From: an uncultured Bacteroidales bacterium
GTDB lineage: Bacteria > Bacteroidota > Bacteroidia > Bacteroidales > Tenuifilaceae
Length of the DNA stretch: 64,000 nucleotides
NCBI GenBank assembly: GCA_937926785.1
Contig: CALBBQ010000038.1
Span: 1 to 64,000 of the forward strand
Reading direction: 5' to 3'
Both the position numbers and the translations under genes were made by a program. Under the pieces are notes generated by a model. It saw only the letters and a program-made list of their open reading frames with translations. It did no database searches and was not told the origin of the DNA. Of this stretch, positions 7,049-15,326 are shown piece by piece. Every line of letters begins with the position of its first letter. The first letter of the stretch is position 1.

Positions 7049-9516
7049 TACGGGTCAACATCAATAGAGGAAATGACTGTTGCAGTTTCCTTATTTTGCC
7101 TCAGCATTTGCACGCTATGGCCAATGAAATCTTTTATGCGTTGCAGCGGTTTATCGCGCCCTATTTTTACTAAAATCTCAAGAATATGTAATCCCTGAAC
7201 CCTTGCAATGATTGGGGGTTCAGGCCCTAACACGTTTTCGCCTAGGGAGTGACGGAGCGTTTTTGCCAGCGCCTCGGCGGCTTTATTGAGCGTTTGCCTC
7301 TCTTTATGCTTCAGGTCGATACGGATAAGCCGGTAGTATGGAGGATATCTGAACTGATGCCGTTCGGCCAGCTGCCATTCAAAAAAGGTGATAAAGTTGT
7401 GGTTAACCACGCTTTGTATAACAGGGTGCTGGGGTTGCGAAGTCTGGATGATGACAAGCCCTTGCTTCCCTTTTCTTCCGGCCCGCCCGCTAACCTGGGT
7501 GATGAGCTGAAAACTGCGCTCAAAGGCTCTGAAGTCCGGAAAGTTAAGCATGTTATCGGCATTAAGGATGCCTACCAGGCTTACCCGGTCAAAATCTAAC
7601 CCTTTGGTCACCATCTGGGTTCCAACCAGGACATCAATCTTACCCTCTTCAAATCCTGCAATGATACGTTCGTAGGACGAACGCGACCGTGTGGAGTCAA
7701 GGTCAATTCGCTCAATTACCGCGTTTGGGAAAAAAACCGACAACTCATCCTCAATCTTTTCAGTTCCAAACCCCATAGGTTTAAGGTTGGTGCTTCCGCA
7801 GGCCATACAAGAGCCCGGCTGCTCTATCCCATATCCGCAGTAGTGGCAGGTTAGCTGATTGGAGTACTTGTGGTAGGTTAGGGTTACATCGCAGTGTTCG
7901 CATCGGGGAATCCAGCTGCAATCGGCACACTCAACAAAAGGGGCATAACCCCGGCGGTTCTGGAACAGAATTACCTGTTCCTTTTGTTGAAGAGCCTTAT
8001 CCATTGCGTTCAACAGCGTTTCGGAGAAGTGCGACTTCATCTTCCTTCTCAGTCTGGCATCGCGTAAGTCCACCACAATGGTGTTGGGTAGCTCCAGTCC
8101 GCTGTACCTTTCAGCTATACGAACCAAACCATATTTGTTGCTTTTCGCATTAAAGTAGCTCTCAACCGACGGAGTGGCAGTGCCCAACAGAACTTTTGCG
8201 CCATGCAGCTTTGCAAGCACTGTTGCAGTATCGCGGGCGTGGTAACGTGGTGCGGGGTTGAACTGTTTAAAGGTGTTCTCATGTTCCTCGTCAACAATCA
8301 CCAATCCTAAATTTGTGAATGGTAAAAAGATGGATGAGCGAACTCCCAGAATAATGCCGTACGATTTATCGTTCTGGCCCAGCATTCGCTGGTAAATCTC
8401 CACCCGCTCGGCATCGGAAAACTTGGAGTGGTAAACCCCCACCTTGTTTCCGAAAACCCTGCGCAGCCGGTTAATGATTTGGGTGGTTAAGGCTATCTCG
8501 GGTAGCAGGTAAAGCACCTGTTTGCCTTGGCGTAACATTTCATCCATCAGGTGGATGTATATCTCCGTTTTCCCGCTCGAAGTAACTCCATGTAACAAAA
8601 CCACATCGTATTGCCCGAACTGCTTTCGTATGTCATCAATGGCAACCTGCTGAAAATCACTTAGCTGCTTTAGTGTGCCGTTGTTTTCACCAGCATTGGC
8701 ATCAATTCGCGACACCTCGTTATTTTCCTGTATTAAAACTCCCTTGGTTATCAGAGTGTTGAGTACGCTTGCCGAAACATCAACCTTTTCTAGCAGAAGG
8801 TTTCGGGAGATTCTGGCAGCTGACAGGTCACCGGGGTGAGATGCTTGCGCAGCAATGGCTAGCAGAACCCTTTGCTGGGCAGGTGCCCGTTTTAGCTGGT
8901 CGAGCAGGGTGCATAGCTTTTCTTCACTGGCAAACTCAGGCGCAATCCTTACAAATATTTCGGTTTTTGGTTGATAGCCAGAAACCAGTTCCTCCGATAT
9001 GAACAGCAGGTTTCGTTCCAGCATCGACTTAATCAAAGCCATCGGATGTTTGAGCCCCGATTGCTGCGCCAGCTGCTCAATGGTCAGCTTGCGTTTTTGC
9101 CCAAGGAGGTGAATCAGGGTCATCTCCTCATCGGTTAGCTCGAGGGCTTCCACCTCAGCAGGGGAAACGTATGTGTCGCTTTCCATTTTCAGCCCGGAGG
9201 GCAGCGCAGCCTTCATCACTTCGCCCAGCGAGCACATGTAGTATGTGGATATCCATTCCCACAGGCTAAACTGTTGGGGCAATACCACCGGGCTTTCGTC
9301 AATTATCTGGAGTATCTCCTTAACCTGGAAACCTTCCGGTTTCTGATGGTGAAGTCTATAAACCAGTGCTGCGTAAAGCCTCCGTTTCCCAAATGATACC
9401 ACAACCCTTGTACCGGGTTTTACTTGATTTTCGAATTCCTTAGGTACCAGGTAGGTGAATGTTCCTTGTAGCGCAAGGGGCAGTAAAACGTCGGCATATA
9501 TTGCTAAATCGGTCAT
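7045..9516 (-). CDS. priA: Primosomal replication restart helicase PriA
   Basis: A superfamily 2 DNA helicase that reloads the replisome at stalled forks and recombination intermediates. The 823 residues show the N-terminal 3'-end-binding domain, Walker A GVTSSGKT (about 310-317), DEEH (409-412), the eight-cysteine zinc module (CADCSWIPRCEHC and CHYCGYGIEQPGSCMACG) inserted in the helicase core, and motif VSGRAGR near the C terminus. Length and motif order are those of an intact enzyme. It ends tail-to-tail with hydF: both stop codons are TAG, read from the same CTAG at 7045-7048. Confidence 0.97.
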   Translation of the reverse strand: MTDLAIYADVLLPLALQGTFTYLVPKEFENQVKPGTRVVVSFGKRRLYAALVYRLHHQKPEGFQVKEILQIIDESPVVLPQQFSLWEWISTYYMCSLGEVMKAALPSGLKMESDTYVSPAEVEALELTDEEMTLIHLLGQKRKLTIEQLAQQSGLKHPMALIKSMLERNLLFISEELVSGYQPKTEIFVRIAPEFASEEKLCTLLDQLKRAPAQQRVLLAIAAQASHPGDLSAARISRNLLLEKVDVSASVLNTLITKGVLIQENNEVSRIDANAGENNGTLKQLSDFQQVAIDDIRKQFGQYDVVLLHGVTSSGKTEIYIHLMDEMLRQGKQVLYLLPEIALTTQIINRLRRVFGNKVGVYHSKFSDAERVEIYQRMLGQNDKSYGIILGVRSSIFLPFTNLGLVIVDEEHENTFKQFNPAPRYHARDTATVLAKLHGAKVLLGTATPSVESYFNAKSNKYGLVRIAERYSGLELPNTIVVDLRDARLRRKMKSHFSETLLNAMDKALQQKEQVILFQNRRGYAPFVECADCSWIPRCEHCDVTLTYHKYSNQLTCHYCGYGIEQPGSCMACGSTNLKPMGFGTEKIEDELSVFFPNAVIERIDLDSTRSRSSYERIIAGFEEGKIDVLVGTQMVTKGLDFDRVSLVGILNADNMLNFPDFRAFERSFQLITQVSGRAGRKGKQGLVIIQTSQPQHPVIQSVVNHNFITFFEWQLAERHQFRYPPYYRLIRIDLKHKERQTLNKAAEALAKTLRHSLGENVLGPEPPIIARVQGLHILEILVKIGRDKPLQRIKDFIGHSVQMLRQNKETATVISSIDVDPY

Positions 9517-9807
9517 TCCTCGTGTTTCTTTATAACCCTAAAGATAGGTAAAAACATCTGATACTACTTATGGGTGTTGACAAGATTGAGCAATTTGGTA
9601 AGTGACAGATAAGCAGACAGATATGTTGCTCGATTAGAAACCAATCTTCGTAAACTTTGATAGTCAATAATCTGCCATTTGTCATAAAAAAGATGCGCTA
9701 AATCATCAAATAAATGCAATATGTCAAAATAATTTTAGTAACTTGCAAAATCTTTCTTCCTTGCAACATTTCCGTTTCAAACTTGTTTTAAAAAAAAGGG
9801 GAGACAC
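9517..9807. other. 291-base AT-rich intergenic region
   Basis: This is the divergent gap between priA (minus) and the first micro-lipoprotein (plus). No open frame of note is present. A TAACTTG at about 9736 resembles a -7 element lacking one T and could serve the plus-strand genes. No hairpin or repeat stood out. Confidence 0.4.
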
Positions 9808-9924
9808 ATGTTTAAGCGAAAAGTTTTTTTTCTACTTTTGGTAATGATTCTGGCAGGGGGGGTGAGTTCATGTAATAACAATATCCCGTGTCCTGCCTAT
9901 GCGAGCACAAGTATTGTTAGGTAA
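9808..9924 (+). CDS. Micro-lipoprotein with CPAY motif (1)
   Basis: A 38-residue open frame starting MFKRKVFFLLLVMILAGG and ending NNNIPCPAYASTSIVR. It has two positive residues, a hydrophobic core and a lipobox ending VSSC, so the predicted mature lipoprotein is only 17 residues. A second cysteine follows in the motif CPAY. A purine-rich GGGGAG lies seven bases before the ATG. The next gene, 17 bases downstream, encodes a protein of the same design, which strongly supports both as real. I do not recognise a named family. Whether the short mature peptide is anchored at the inner or outer membrane is unknown; there are no acidic residues after the lipid-bearing cysteine of the kind seen in surface-export signals. 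Confidence 0.7.
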   Translation: MFKRKVFFLLLVMILAGGVSSCNNNIPCPAYASTSIVR

Positions 9925-9941
9925 ATTTAACTAGTTGAGCT

Positions 9942-10070
9942 ATGAAAATTAAAAAAGTTGTATCGGTTCTGTTGCTACTTGCAATAGTAGCATTAGTGAC
10001 AAGTTCCTGCTCAAAGAAAACTTGCCCTGCTTACAGCAAAATATACAGAAGTTCGGTAATTAACCAGTAA
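9942..10070 (+). CDS. Micro-lipoprotein with CPAY motif (2)
   Basis: A 42-residue open frame: MKIKKVVSVLLLLAIVALV, lipobox TSSC, then SKKTCPAYSKIYRSSVINQ. The mature part of about 20 residues is basic and repeats the plan of the preceding gene: lipidated Cys, four to five polar residues, then CPAY followed by A or S. The two are in tandem, 17 bases apart, and followed by a probable terminator, so they form a two-gene transcription unit in a region otherwise empty of genes, about 800 bases before sdhC. The function is unknown. The second cysteine could form a disulfide between copies or partners, which is an inference only. Confidence 0.75.
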   Translation: MKIKKVVSVLLLLAIVALVTSSCSKKTCPAYSKIYRSSVINQ

Positions 10071-10129
10071 TTAGTAGACCAAACCATTTTCCAAAGGGGC
10101 AAATATCTCCTTTAGTTATTTCATATTGC

Positions 10130-10160
10130 AAGGGCTTTCCATTCAGGATAGCCCTTAATT
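10130..10160 (+). terminator. Probable terminator of micro-lipoprotein pair
   Basis: Arms AAGGGCT (10130-10136) and AGCCCTT (10150-10156) pair around a 13-base loop and are followed by AATTTGTTT. It is 60 bases downstream of the second micro-lipoprotein. Confidence 0.55.
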
Positions 10161-10865
10161 TGTTTAATAACAATTAATTGTATGGTTAGGAGAGGTTTTT
10201 TTTAAATTTTCGTGGTGGTTTATCAGTAAGTAGGGATTCTCAGAGTCGACCATCTGTTGTTTATCTATGGCATTGTCCAATAAAAACTAGGTTTACAGTT
10301 ATAAAATTTCTGTTACCCTGTCCTTTAGGGCGGGGTTGTATACAATAAAGCGAAGTGGCTTTAGCCAAAATCTGAAGCAAACATAGCATGCTTAAGGTGT
10401 TGGATCAATTCATTTTGTTTTCTTAGGGTAATTTGTTGCATTTGCGATGCAATCTAGCTGCGTTGATCTTTGGAAAATTTACTGCGTGCATTGCATCTCT
10501 ATAGTGTACTCTATACTATTGATGTGATACCCCTAACGGGGTTTGAAAATCATTATTTATGCGTTGCAATTAGTCACAAATGATTTTTACTTTTTAGTCA
10601 ATTGCATTGTTTTATCAAGTCACCAGAAGTCAACCATTGAAAACATTATGGTAGAGCGTGATTGATATTTGATTAACCATGCTATGTGAGAAGGAAAAAA
10701 GTTCCAATGAAACACACCTACGTTTTTTATTAATAAAAACAGGAATTCCTCTCATCTACTGAATGCAAATAATTCCTACATTTAGCCTCACAATTAAATT
10801 AATCCTTCGGGGTTATTTGAAGCAATTTTTTTGTAACTTGTTTTGCCAAACTAAATGCTAAAGCT
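10161..10865. other. Gene-free 700-base region before sdhC
   Basis: No convincing open frame on either strand. It contains two strong short hairpins: nine-base arms ACCCTGTCC and GGGCGGGGT around TTTA (10315-10336), and ACCCC-TAAC-GGGGT (10529-10542). An inverted repeat, GATGCAA (10446-10452) with TTGCATC (10491-10497), recalls the one at 4622-4672. The first hairpin resembles the subterminal hairpins of IS200/IS605 elements. The region may be the relic of such an element; no transposase remnant is readable. The sdhC promoter should lie near its right end, but no clean TAnnTTTG was found. Confidence 0.4.
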
Positions 10866-11537
10866 ATGATTGAAATTTTTAGCTCCTCAATCGGGAAAAA
10901 GTTGATAATGAGCATAACAGGCTTATTCCTGATGCTTTTTCTCCTGGTTCACCTCACCGTTAACATGCTTCTGCTGGTTGGCGATGGCGAAGTTTTTAAC
11001 CGGGCCGCCAGCTTTATGGCTACAAACCCAGCCATTAAAATTATTGAGCCACTTTTGGCTATTGGTTTTGTATTTCATATCTTCTACGCAACCATAATCA
11101 CCCTAAAAAATCGGAGAACCCGTCCGGTAGGGTACTCAACCACCTCATCAAATGGTCTGTCCACCTGGTCGTCGAAAAACATGTACATTCTAGGTGGTAC
11201 TATTCTGATATTTTTGGTTATTCACCTGGCCAACTTTTTCTGGAAACTCAAATTTGGCACCGTTGAGCCTATTACCTACGGGAACGAAACCATGGCAAAC
11301 ACCTACGCCTTGGTTTCAGGGCTTTTCATAAGCTACTGGTGGTACGATGTGCTTTACGTAATAGGTGCTATATTTCTGGGTTTACACTTAAGCCATGGGT
11401 TTTGGGCAGCATTTCAGACTCTGGGATGGAATGGCACCAAGTGGCTAAAGCGTCTGGAAACCATTGCTTACGTTTACGCTGCCATTATTGGTACGGGTTT
11501 TTCCATCATTCCATTATACTTTTTACTGTTTAAGTAG
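10866..11537 (+). CDS. sdhC: Succinate dehydrogenase/fumarate reductase cytochrome b subunit
   Basis: The membrane anchor that carries haem b and exchanges electrons with quinone. The 223 residues show five hydrophobic helices, and histidines suited to haem ligation occur in [23 protein letters not shown] and HLSHGFW. This is the single-polypeptide b558 type typical of Bacteroidota and epsilonproteobacterial fumarate reductases; no separate sdhD is present. It is the first gene of sdhCAB, 32 bases before sdhA. In an anaerobe the complex often runs as fumarate reductase, and sequence alone does not decide the direction. Confidence 0.94.
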   Translation: MIEIFSSSIGKKLIMSITGLFLMLFLLVHLTVNMLLLVGDGEVFNRAASFMATNPAIKIIEPLLAIGFVFHIFYATIITLKNRRTRPVGYSTTSSNGLSTWSSKNMYILGGTILIFLVIHLANFFWKLKFGTVEPITYGNETMANTYALVSGLFISYWWYDVLYVIGAIFLGLHLSHGFWAAFQTLGWNGTKWLKRLETIAYVYAAIIGTGFSIIPLYFLLFK

Positions 11538-11569
11538 CTCTTTCCAACAAGGTAAAAATATCAACCTAT

Positions 11570-13489
11570 ATGACTAAGTTAAACGCCAAAATTCCTGAAG
11601 GCCCTTTGGCCGATAAATGGACAAATCATAAGGCTAAGCTCAGGCTGGTAAATCCGGCTAACCGTCGTAAACTCGACATCATCGTGGTTGGAACCGGCCT
11701 GGCGGGCTCATCGGCTGCGTCCACACTCGGTGAGCTTGGCTACAACGTGAAGGTTTTCTGCTACCAGGACAGCCCCCGCAGGGCGCATTCTGTGGCAGCT
11801 CAAGGTGGTATCAACGCGGCTAAGAATTATAAAAATGACAACGACAGCGTTTACCGCTTGTTCTATGATATGATTAAGGGGGGCGATTTTAGGGCCCGCG
11901 AGGCGAATGTTTACCGGGCTGCCGAGGTAAGCAACCTGGTAATAGACCACTACACGGCCCTGGGTGTACCCTTTGCCCGCGATTATGGAGGTCTAATTGA
12001 AAATAGGTCGTTTGGCGGGGTTCAGGTTTCCCGAACCTTTTATGCCAAGGGGCAAACCGGCCAGCAATGCCTGATTGGTGCCTACTCAGCACTTTCGCGG
12101 CAAATAGATAAGGGCACGGTAACCATGTACCCTCGTCGCGAGATGATGGATTTAGTGGTGATTGATGGTAAGGCACGCGGTATCATTGTTCGAAATCTGA
12201 TTACCGGCGAAATAGAACGTCATTCGGCTCATGCCGTTGTATTGGCAACCGGTGGATATGGTACTATTTATTACCTATCTACCCTAGCTCTAAACTCCAA
12301 CGGGTCCGCTGCATGGCGAGCTCACAAGCGTGGCGCGCTTTTTGCTAATCCCAGCTTCGTTCAGATACACCCCACCAGCATACCCGTTCTGAACGACCAC
12401 CAGTGCAAGCTAACCCTAATGTCGGAGTCGCTCCGCAACGATGGCCGGGTTTGGGTACCCAAGCAGAAGGGCGACCCCCGAAAGCCAAACGAAATTCCTG
12501 AGGATGAACGCGACTACTACCTGGAGCGACGATATCCTGCTTTTGGCAACCTGGTACCCCGCGATGTGGCCTCGCGTGCAGCCAAGGAACGCTGCGATGC
12601 AGGTTACGGTGTTGGCCCAACAGGCCTATCGGTTTACCTCGATTTCCGCGATGCCATTCAAAAGAAAGGACGAAAATACATTGAGGAAAACTATGGCAAC
12701 CTTTTCGAGATGTACGAAAAGATTACCGGCGAATCGCCTTACGAGGTGCCCATGCGAATCTATCCTGCCGGACATTACACCATGGGTGGTTTGTGGGTTG
12801 ACTATAACCTGATGACTACCATCCCCGGCCTGTATGCCATTGGCGAAGCCAATTTCAGCGACCATGGCGCAAACCGCCTTGGCGCCAGTTCGCTCATGCA
12901 AACCTCTGGCGATGGCTACTTCATACTTCCCTACACCATTGCCGATTACCTGGCCGATGAGATTAAAACTCCCAAGATACCAACCAGTACTCCGGAGTTC
13001 GATTCCGCCGAAAAGGAGGTGAAGGATAGGATTCAGCGCCTGATGTCCATTAATGGAACCGAAACGGCAACGAGCTTTCATAAGCGCCTCGGTAAGATCA
13101 TGTGGGACTACTGCGGGATGGTTCGAAACGAGGAAGGTTTAAAGAAAGCCTTAGGTCTGCTCGATGAGCTAAAAGTTGAATTCTGGAACAACCTGAAGAT
13201 CCCCGACACCGCAGGAGAGCTAAACCAAGAGTTAGAAAAGGCTAGCCGGGTTGCCGATTTCCTGGAGTTAGGAAAACTCATGGTGTATGATGCCCTAAAT
13301 CGCCGTGAGAGCTGCGGTGCTCACTTCCGCGAGGAGAGTCAAACAGAAACCGGAGAGGCCAAACGCGACGATGAGAACTACTCGTACGTTGCCGCCTGGG
13401 AATTTGCCGGCGATGGGAATGAGCCCATCCTTCATAAGGAAGAGCTCAAGTTTGAGTACGTAAAGCTGCAAGAGCGTAGCTATAAGTAA
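11570..13489 (+). CDS. sdhA: Succinate dehydrogenase/fumarate reductase flavoprotein subunit
   Basis: The catalytic subunit interconverting succinate and fumarate. The 639 residues contain the dinucleotide fold GTGLAG (41-46), the flavinylation motif [12 protein letters not shown] with His73 as the expected covalent FAD site, an active-site segment with the HPTSIP sequence, and the [28 protein letters not shown]-binding stretch. The length fits the Bacteroidota type, which is longer than the E. coli enzyme. It lies between sdhC and sdhB in one operon. Confidence 0.97.
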   Translation: MTKLNAKIPEGPLADKWTNHKAKLRLVNPANRRKLDIIVVGTGLAGSSAASTLGELGYNVKVFCYQDSPRRAHSVAAQGGINAAKNYKNDNDSVYRLFYDMIKGGDFRAREANVYRAAEVSNLVIDHYTALGVPFARDYGGLIENRSFGGVQVSRTFYAKGQTGQQCLIGAYSALSRQIDKGTVTMYPRREMMDLVVIDGKARGIIVRNLITGEIERHSAHAVVLATGGYGTIYYLSTLALNSNGSAAWRAHKRGALFANPSFVQIHPTSIPVLNDHQCKLTLMSESLRNDGRVWVPKQKGDPRKPNEIPEDERDYYLERRYPAFGNLVPRDVASRAAKERCDAGYGVGPTGLSVYLDFRDAIQKKGRKYIEENYGNLFEMYEKITGESPYEVPMRIYPAGHYTMGGLWVDYNLMTTIPGLYAIGEANFSDHGANRLGASSLMQTSGDGYFILPYTIADYLADEIKTPKIPTSTPEFDSAEKEVKDRIQRLMSINGTETATSFHKRLGKIMWDYCGMVRNEEGLKKALGLLDELKVEFWNNLKIPDTAGELNQELEKASRVADFLELGKLMVYDALNRRESCGAHFREESQTETGEAKRDDENYSYVAAWEFAGDGNEPILHKEELKFEYVKLQERSYK

Positions 13490-13521
13490 CTCCATTTCAT
13501 AAACCTATAACCTTTAAGGCA

Positions 13522-14265
13522 ATGAAAGTAAAACTCAGGATATGGCGACAAAAGAATTCCCAATCTAAGGGAAAATTTGAGGTTTACGAACTCAATGATG
13601 TTGCCCCCGATATGTCGTTCCTTGAAATGCTTGACTCGCTAAACCAACGGTTGGTGAAAGAAGGGAAAAGCCCTGTGGCTTTTGATCACGATTGCCGCGA
13701 GGGCATTTGTGGGTCGTGTGGCATATACATCAACGGTCGGCCCCATGGTAACGATCATCGGACAACTACCTGTGAGCTGCGTATGCGGCGATTTAAGGAT
13801 GGTGAAACCATTACTGTTGAGCCCTGGCGGGCTGCGGCTTTCCCTGTAGTGAAAGACTTGGTGGTTGATCGCTCAGCATTCGATAAGATTATCCAGGCAG
13901 GGGGCTACATCAGCGTGAATGCTGGTGCTGCTCAGGATGCCAACTCAATTCCTGTTCCCAAACACAATGCCGATGTGGCTTTCGATACCGCTTCGTGCAT
14001 TGGTTGTGGCGCCTGCGTTGCTGCATGTAAGAATGCCTCGGCCATGCTGTTTGTGGCAGCCAAAATAACCCATTTGGCTCAATTCCCGCAGGGAAGAGTT
14101 GAGGCTCCTGAACGTGTAAAGCGTATGGTAGCAAAAATGGATGAACTTGGCTTTGGAAGCTGTACCAATACCCGAGCCTGTGAGGCTGAGTGTCCTAAAG
14201 GTATATCTATCAGTACCATAGCAAAGTTGAACCGAGAATACATTACGGCTAAGTTAAAAGACTGA
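13522..14265 (+). CDS. sdhB: Succinate dehydrogenase/fumarate reductase iron-sulfur subunit
   Basis: It carries electrons between the flavin and the haem subunit. The 247 residues have the plant-ferredoxin [2Fe-2S] ligands Cys58, Cys63, Cys66 and Cys84 (CREGICGSC ... TTTC) and C-terminal ligands [11 protein letters not shown] (159-169) and [14 protein letters not shown] (214-227) for the [4Fe-4S] and [3Fe-4S] clusters. All ligands are present. It is the third gene of sdhCAB, followed 11 bases later by a universal stress protein. Confidence 0.97.
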   Translation: MKVKLRIWRQKNSQSKGKFEVYELNDVAPDMSFLEMLDSLNQRLVKEGKSPVAFDHDCREGICGSCGIYINGRPHGNDHRTTTCELRMRRFKDGETITVEPWRAAAFPVVKDLVVDRSAFDKIIQAGGYISVNAGAAQDANSIPVPKHNADVAFDTASCIGCGACVAACKNASAMLFVAAKITHLAQFPQGRVEAPERVKRMVAKMDELGFGSCTNTRACEAECPKGISISTIAKLNREYITAKLKD

Positions 14266-14276
14266 TCCTGATTACG

Positions 14277-15170
14277 ATGAAGAAGAAAGAGAAGATTCCT
14301 GATATTCTACTGGTACCCGTTGACTTTAACGATTACTATGGAAAAGCAGTTGAGTTTGCTGCAAGGCTTGCTCCTATTACCAATGCTCAGATTCATCTGC
14401 TTCATGTACTCGATTTGAAGGACTGGTGGCTTAGCGAGGTTAAAGAGGAGAAGCTAATAAACGAAGCGTTTAACAAGTTGGTGGAGGTGGCCCGTCTTTT
14501 CGAATTACCAGCCGACACACGATTCAAGGTGCTTACCGGAAAACGCCACCAGAAAATCGTTGAGTACGCTAACGAGGAGAACGTAAGGTATATCCTGATG
14601 GTGGATAACTACCCATTTGCGCAGGAGGGAAAACGAATTGGTTCAACCCTCGAAAACGTGATCATGACTGCTACTAAGCCTGTGATTACGGTTAAAAGCA
14701 TACCCGATACCATTTTCAAAAATTTGCTGGTTCCCCTGGATTTAACCCGAAACTGCCGACTTAAGCTGTTTAACTCGGTTGCCTTTGCCTTGACCTTCGA
14801 TTCGAAACTGCATCTGGTATCGGTTATTATGGGCGATATCGATCCGGAGCAAAGCCGCCTTAACGAGAAGATTGAAAAGTATTCGACCATCTACAGCGAG
14901 AATAGCATTCCGCATACCAAAAAACTGATAAGGAAGGACGAAGAGTATGCTTACCAGGAAATTCTCGATTACGCCGAGGAGATTGGGTGTGATTCCATCA
15001 TCATTATGACCCATAATGAAACCGCTAGTTTTGATAACTACATCGGTTCATTTGCTCATCATATCATTAACGAGGCTCGAATACCGGTTATTACACTGAA
15101 CAATGCCTCATCGGGCAATGCTACCCGAAGCATTCTAAGTTCGATTATCGACCCCTTGAATATTTTTTAA
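14277..15170 (+). CDS. Tandem-domain universal stress protein
   Basis: 297 residues with two Usp-fold domains. The first (about 10-145) starts ILLVPVDFNDYYGKAVEFAARLA and contains VRYILMVDN; the second (about 150-285) starts NLLVPLDLTRNCRLKLFNSVAFAL and contains CDSIIIMTHNE. Each ends with a strand of the type PVITVKS or PVITLNN. The nucleotide-binding glycine motif G-x2-G-x9-G is not clear in either half, so ATP binding is uncertain. It follows sdhB by 11 bases and is probably co-transcribed, which ties it loosely to respiratory state. The precise role is unknown. Confidence 0.88.
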   Translation: MKKKEKIPDILLVPVDFNDYYGKAVEFAARLAPITNAQIHLLHVLDLKDWWLSEVKEEKLINEAFNKLVEVARLFELPADTRFKVLTGKRHQKIVEYANEENVRYILMVDNYPFAQEGKRIGSTLENVIMTATKPVITVKSIPDTIFKNLLVPLDLTRNCRLKLFNSVAFALTFDSKLHLVSVIMGDIDPEQSRLNEKIEKYSTIYSENSIPHTKKLIRKDEEYAYQEILDYAEEIGCDSIIIMTHNETASFDNYIGSFAHHIINEARIPVITLNNASSGNATRSILSSIIDPLNIF

Positions 15171-15201
15171 CCGTGTAAAAGAAAGGAATTGCTAAAATGA
15201 T

Positions 15202-15209
15202 TAAATTTG
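15202..15209 (+). promoter_or_regulatory. -7 element for tRNA-Gly
   Basis: TAAATTTG matches TAnnTTTG and ends 14 bases before the mature tRNA. No matching -33 element was found at normal spacing. Confidence 0.5.
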
Positions 15210-15222
15210 CAACGTATTACAA

Positions 15223-15295
15223 GCGGGAGTAGTTCAGCTGGTAGAACATCAGCTTCCCAAGCTGAGGGTCGCGGGTTCGAGTCCCGTTTCCCGCT
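15223..15295 (+). tRNA. tRNA-Gly (anticodon CCC)
   Basis: The cloverleaf folds by eye: acceptor GCGGGAG with TTCCCGC (one G-T pair), D arm GTTC/GAAC, anticodon stem TCAGC/GCTGA with loop TTCCCAA giving anticodon CCC, and T arm GCGGG/CCCGT (final G-T pair) with TTCGAGT loop. The discriminator is T and the 3' CCA is not encoded. A perfect terminator follows six bases later. Confidence 0.97.
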
Positions 15296-15300
15296 CAAAG

Positions 15301-15326
15301 GTGGTCAATGCTTGACCACTTTTTTT
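15301..15326 (+). terminator. Terminator of tRNA-Gly
   Basis: Perfect eight-base stem GTGGTCAA / TTGACCAC around TGC, followed by seven T. Its T-run overlaps the last codon of the convergent SpoIIE-phosphatase gene. Confidence 0.9.

Noticed and set aside
12626..13081. Minus-strand 151-codon open frame within sdhA
   Set aside because: Lies entirely opposite the conserved FAD-binding and catalytic region of sdhA.
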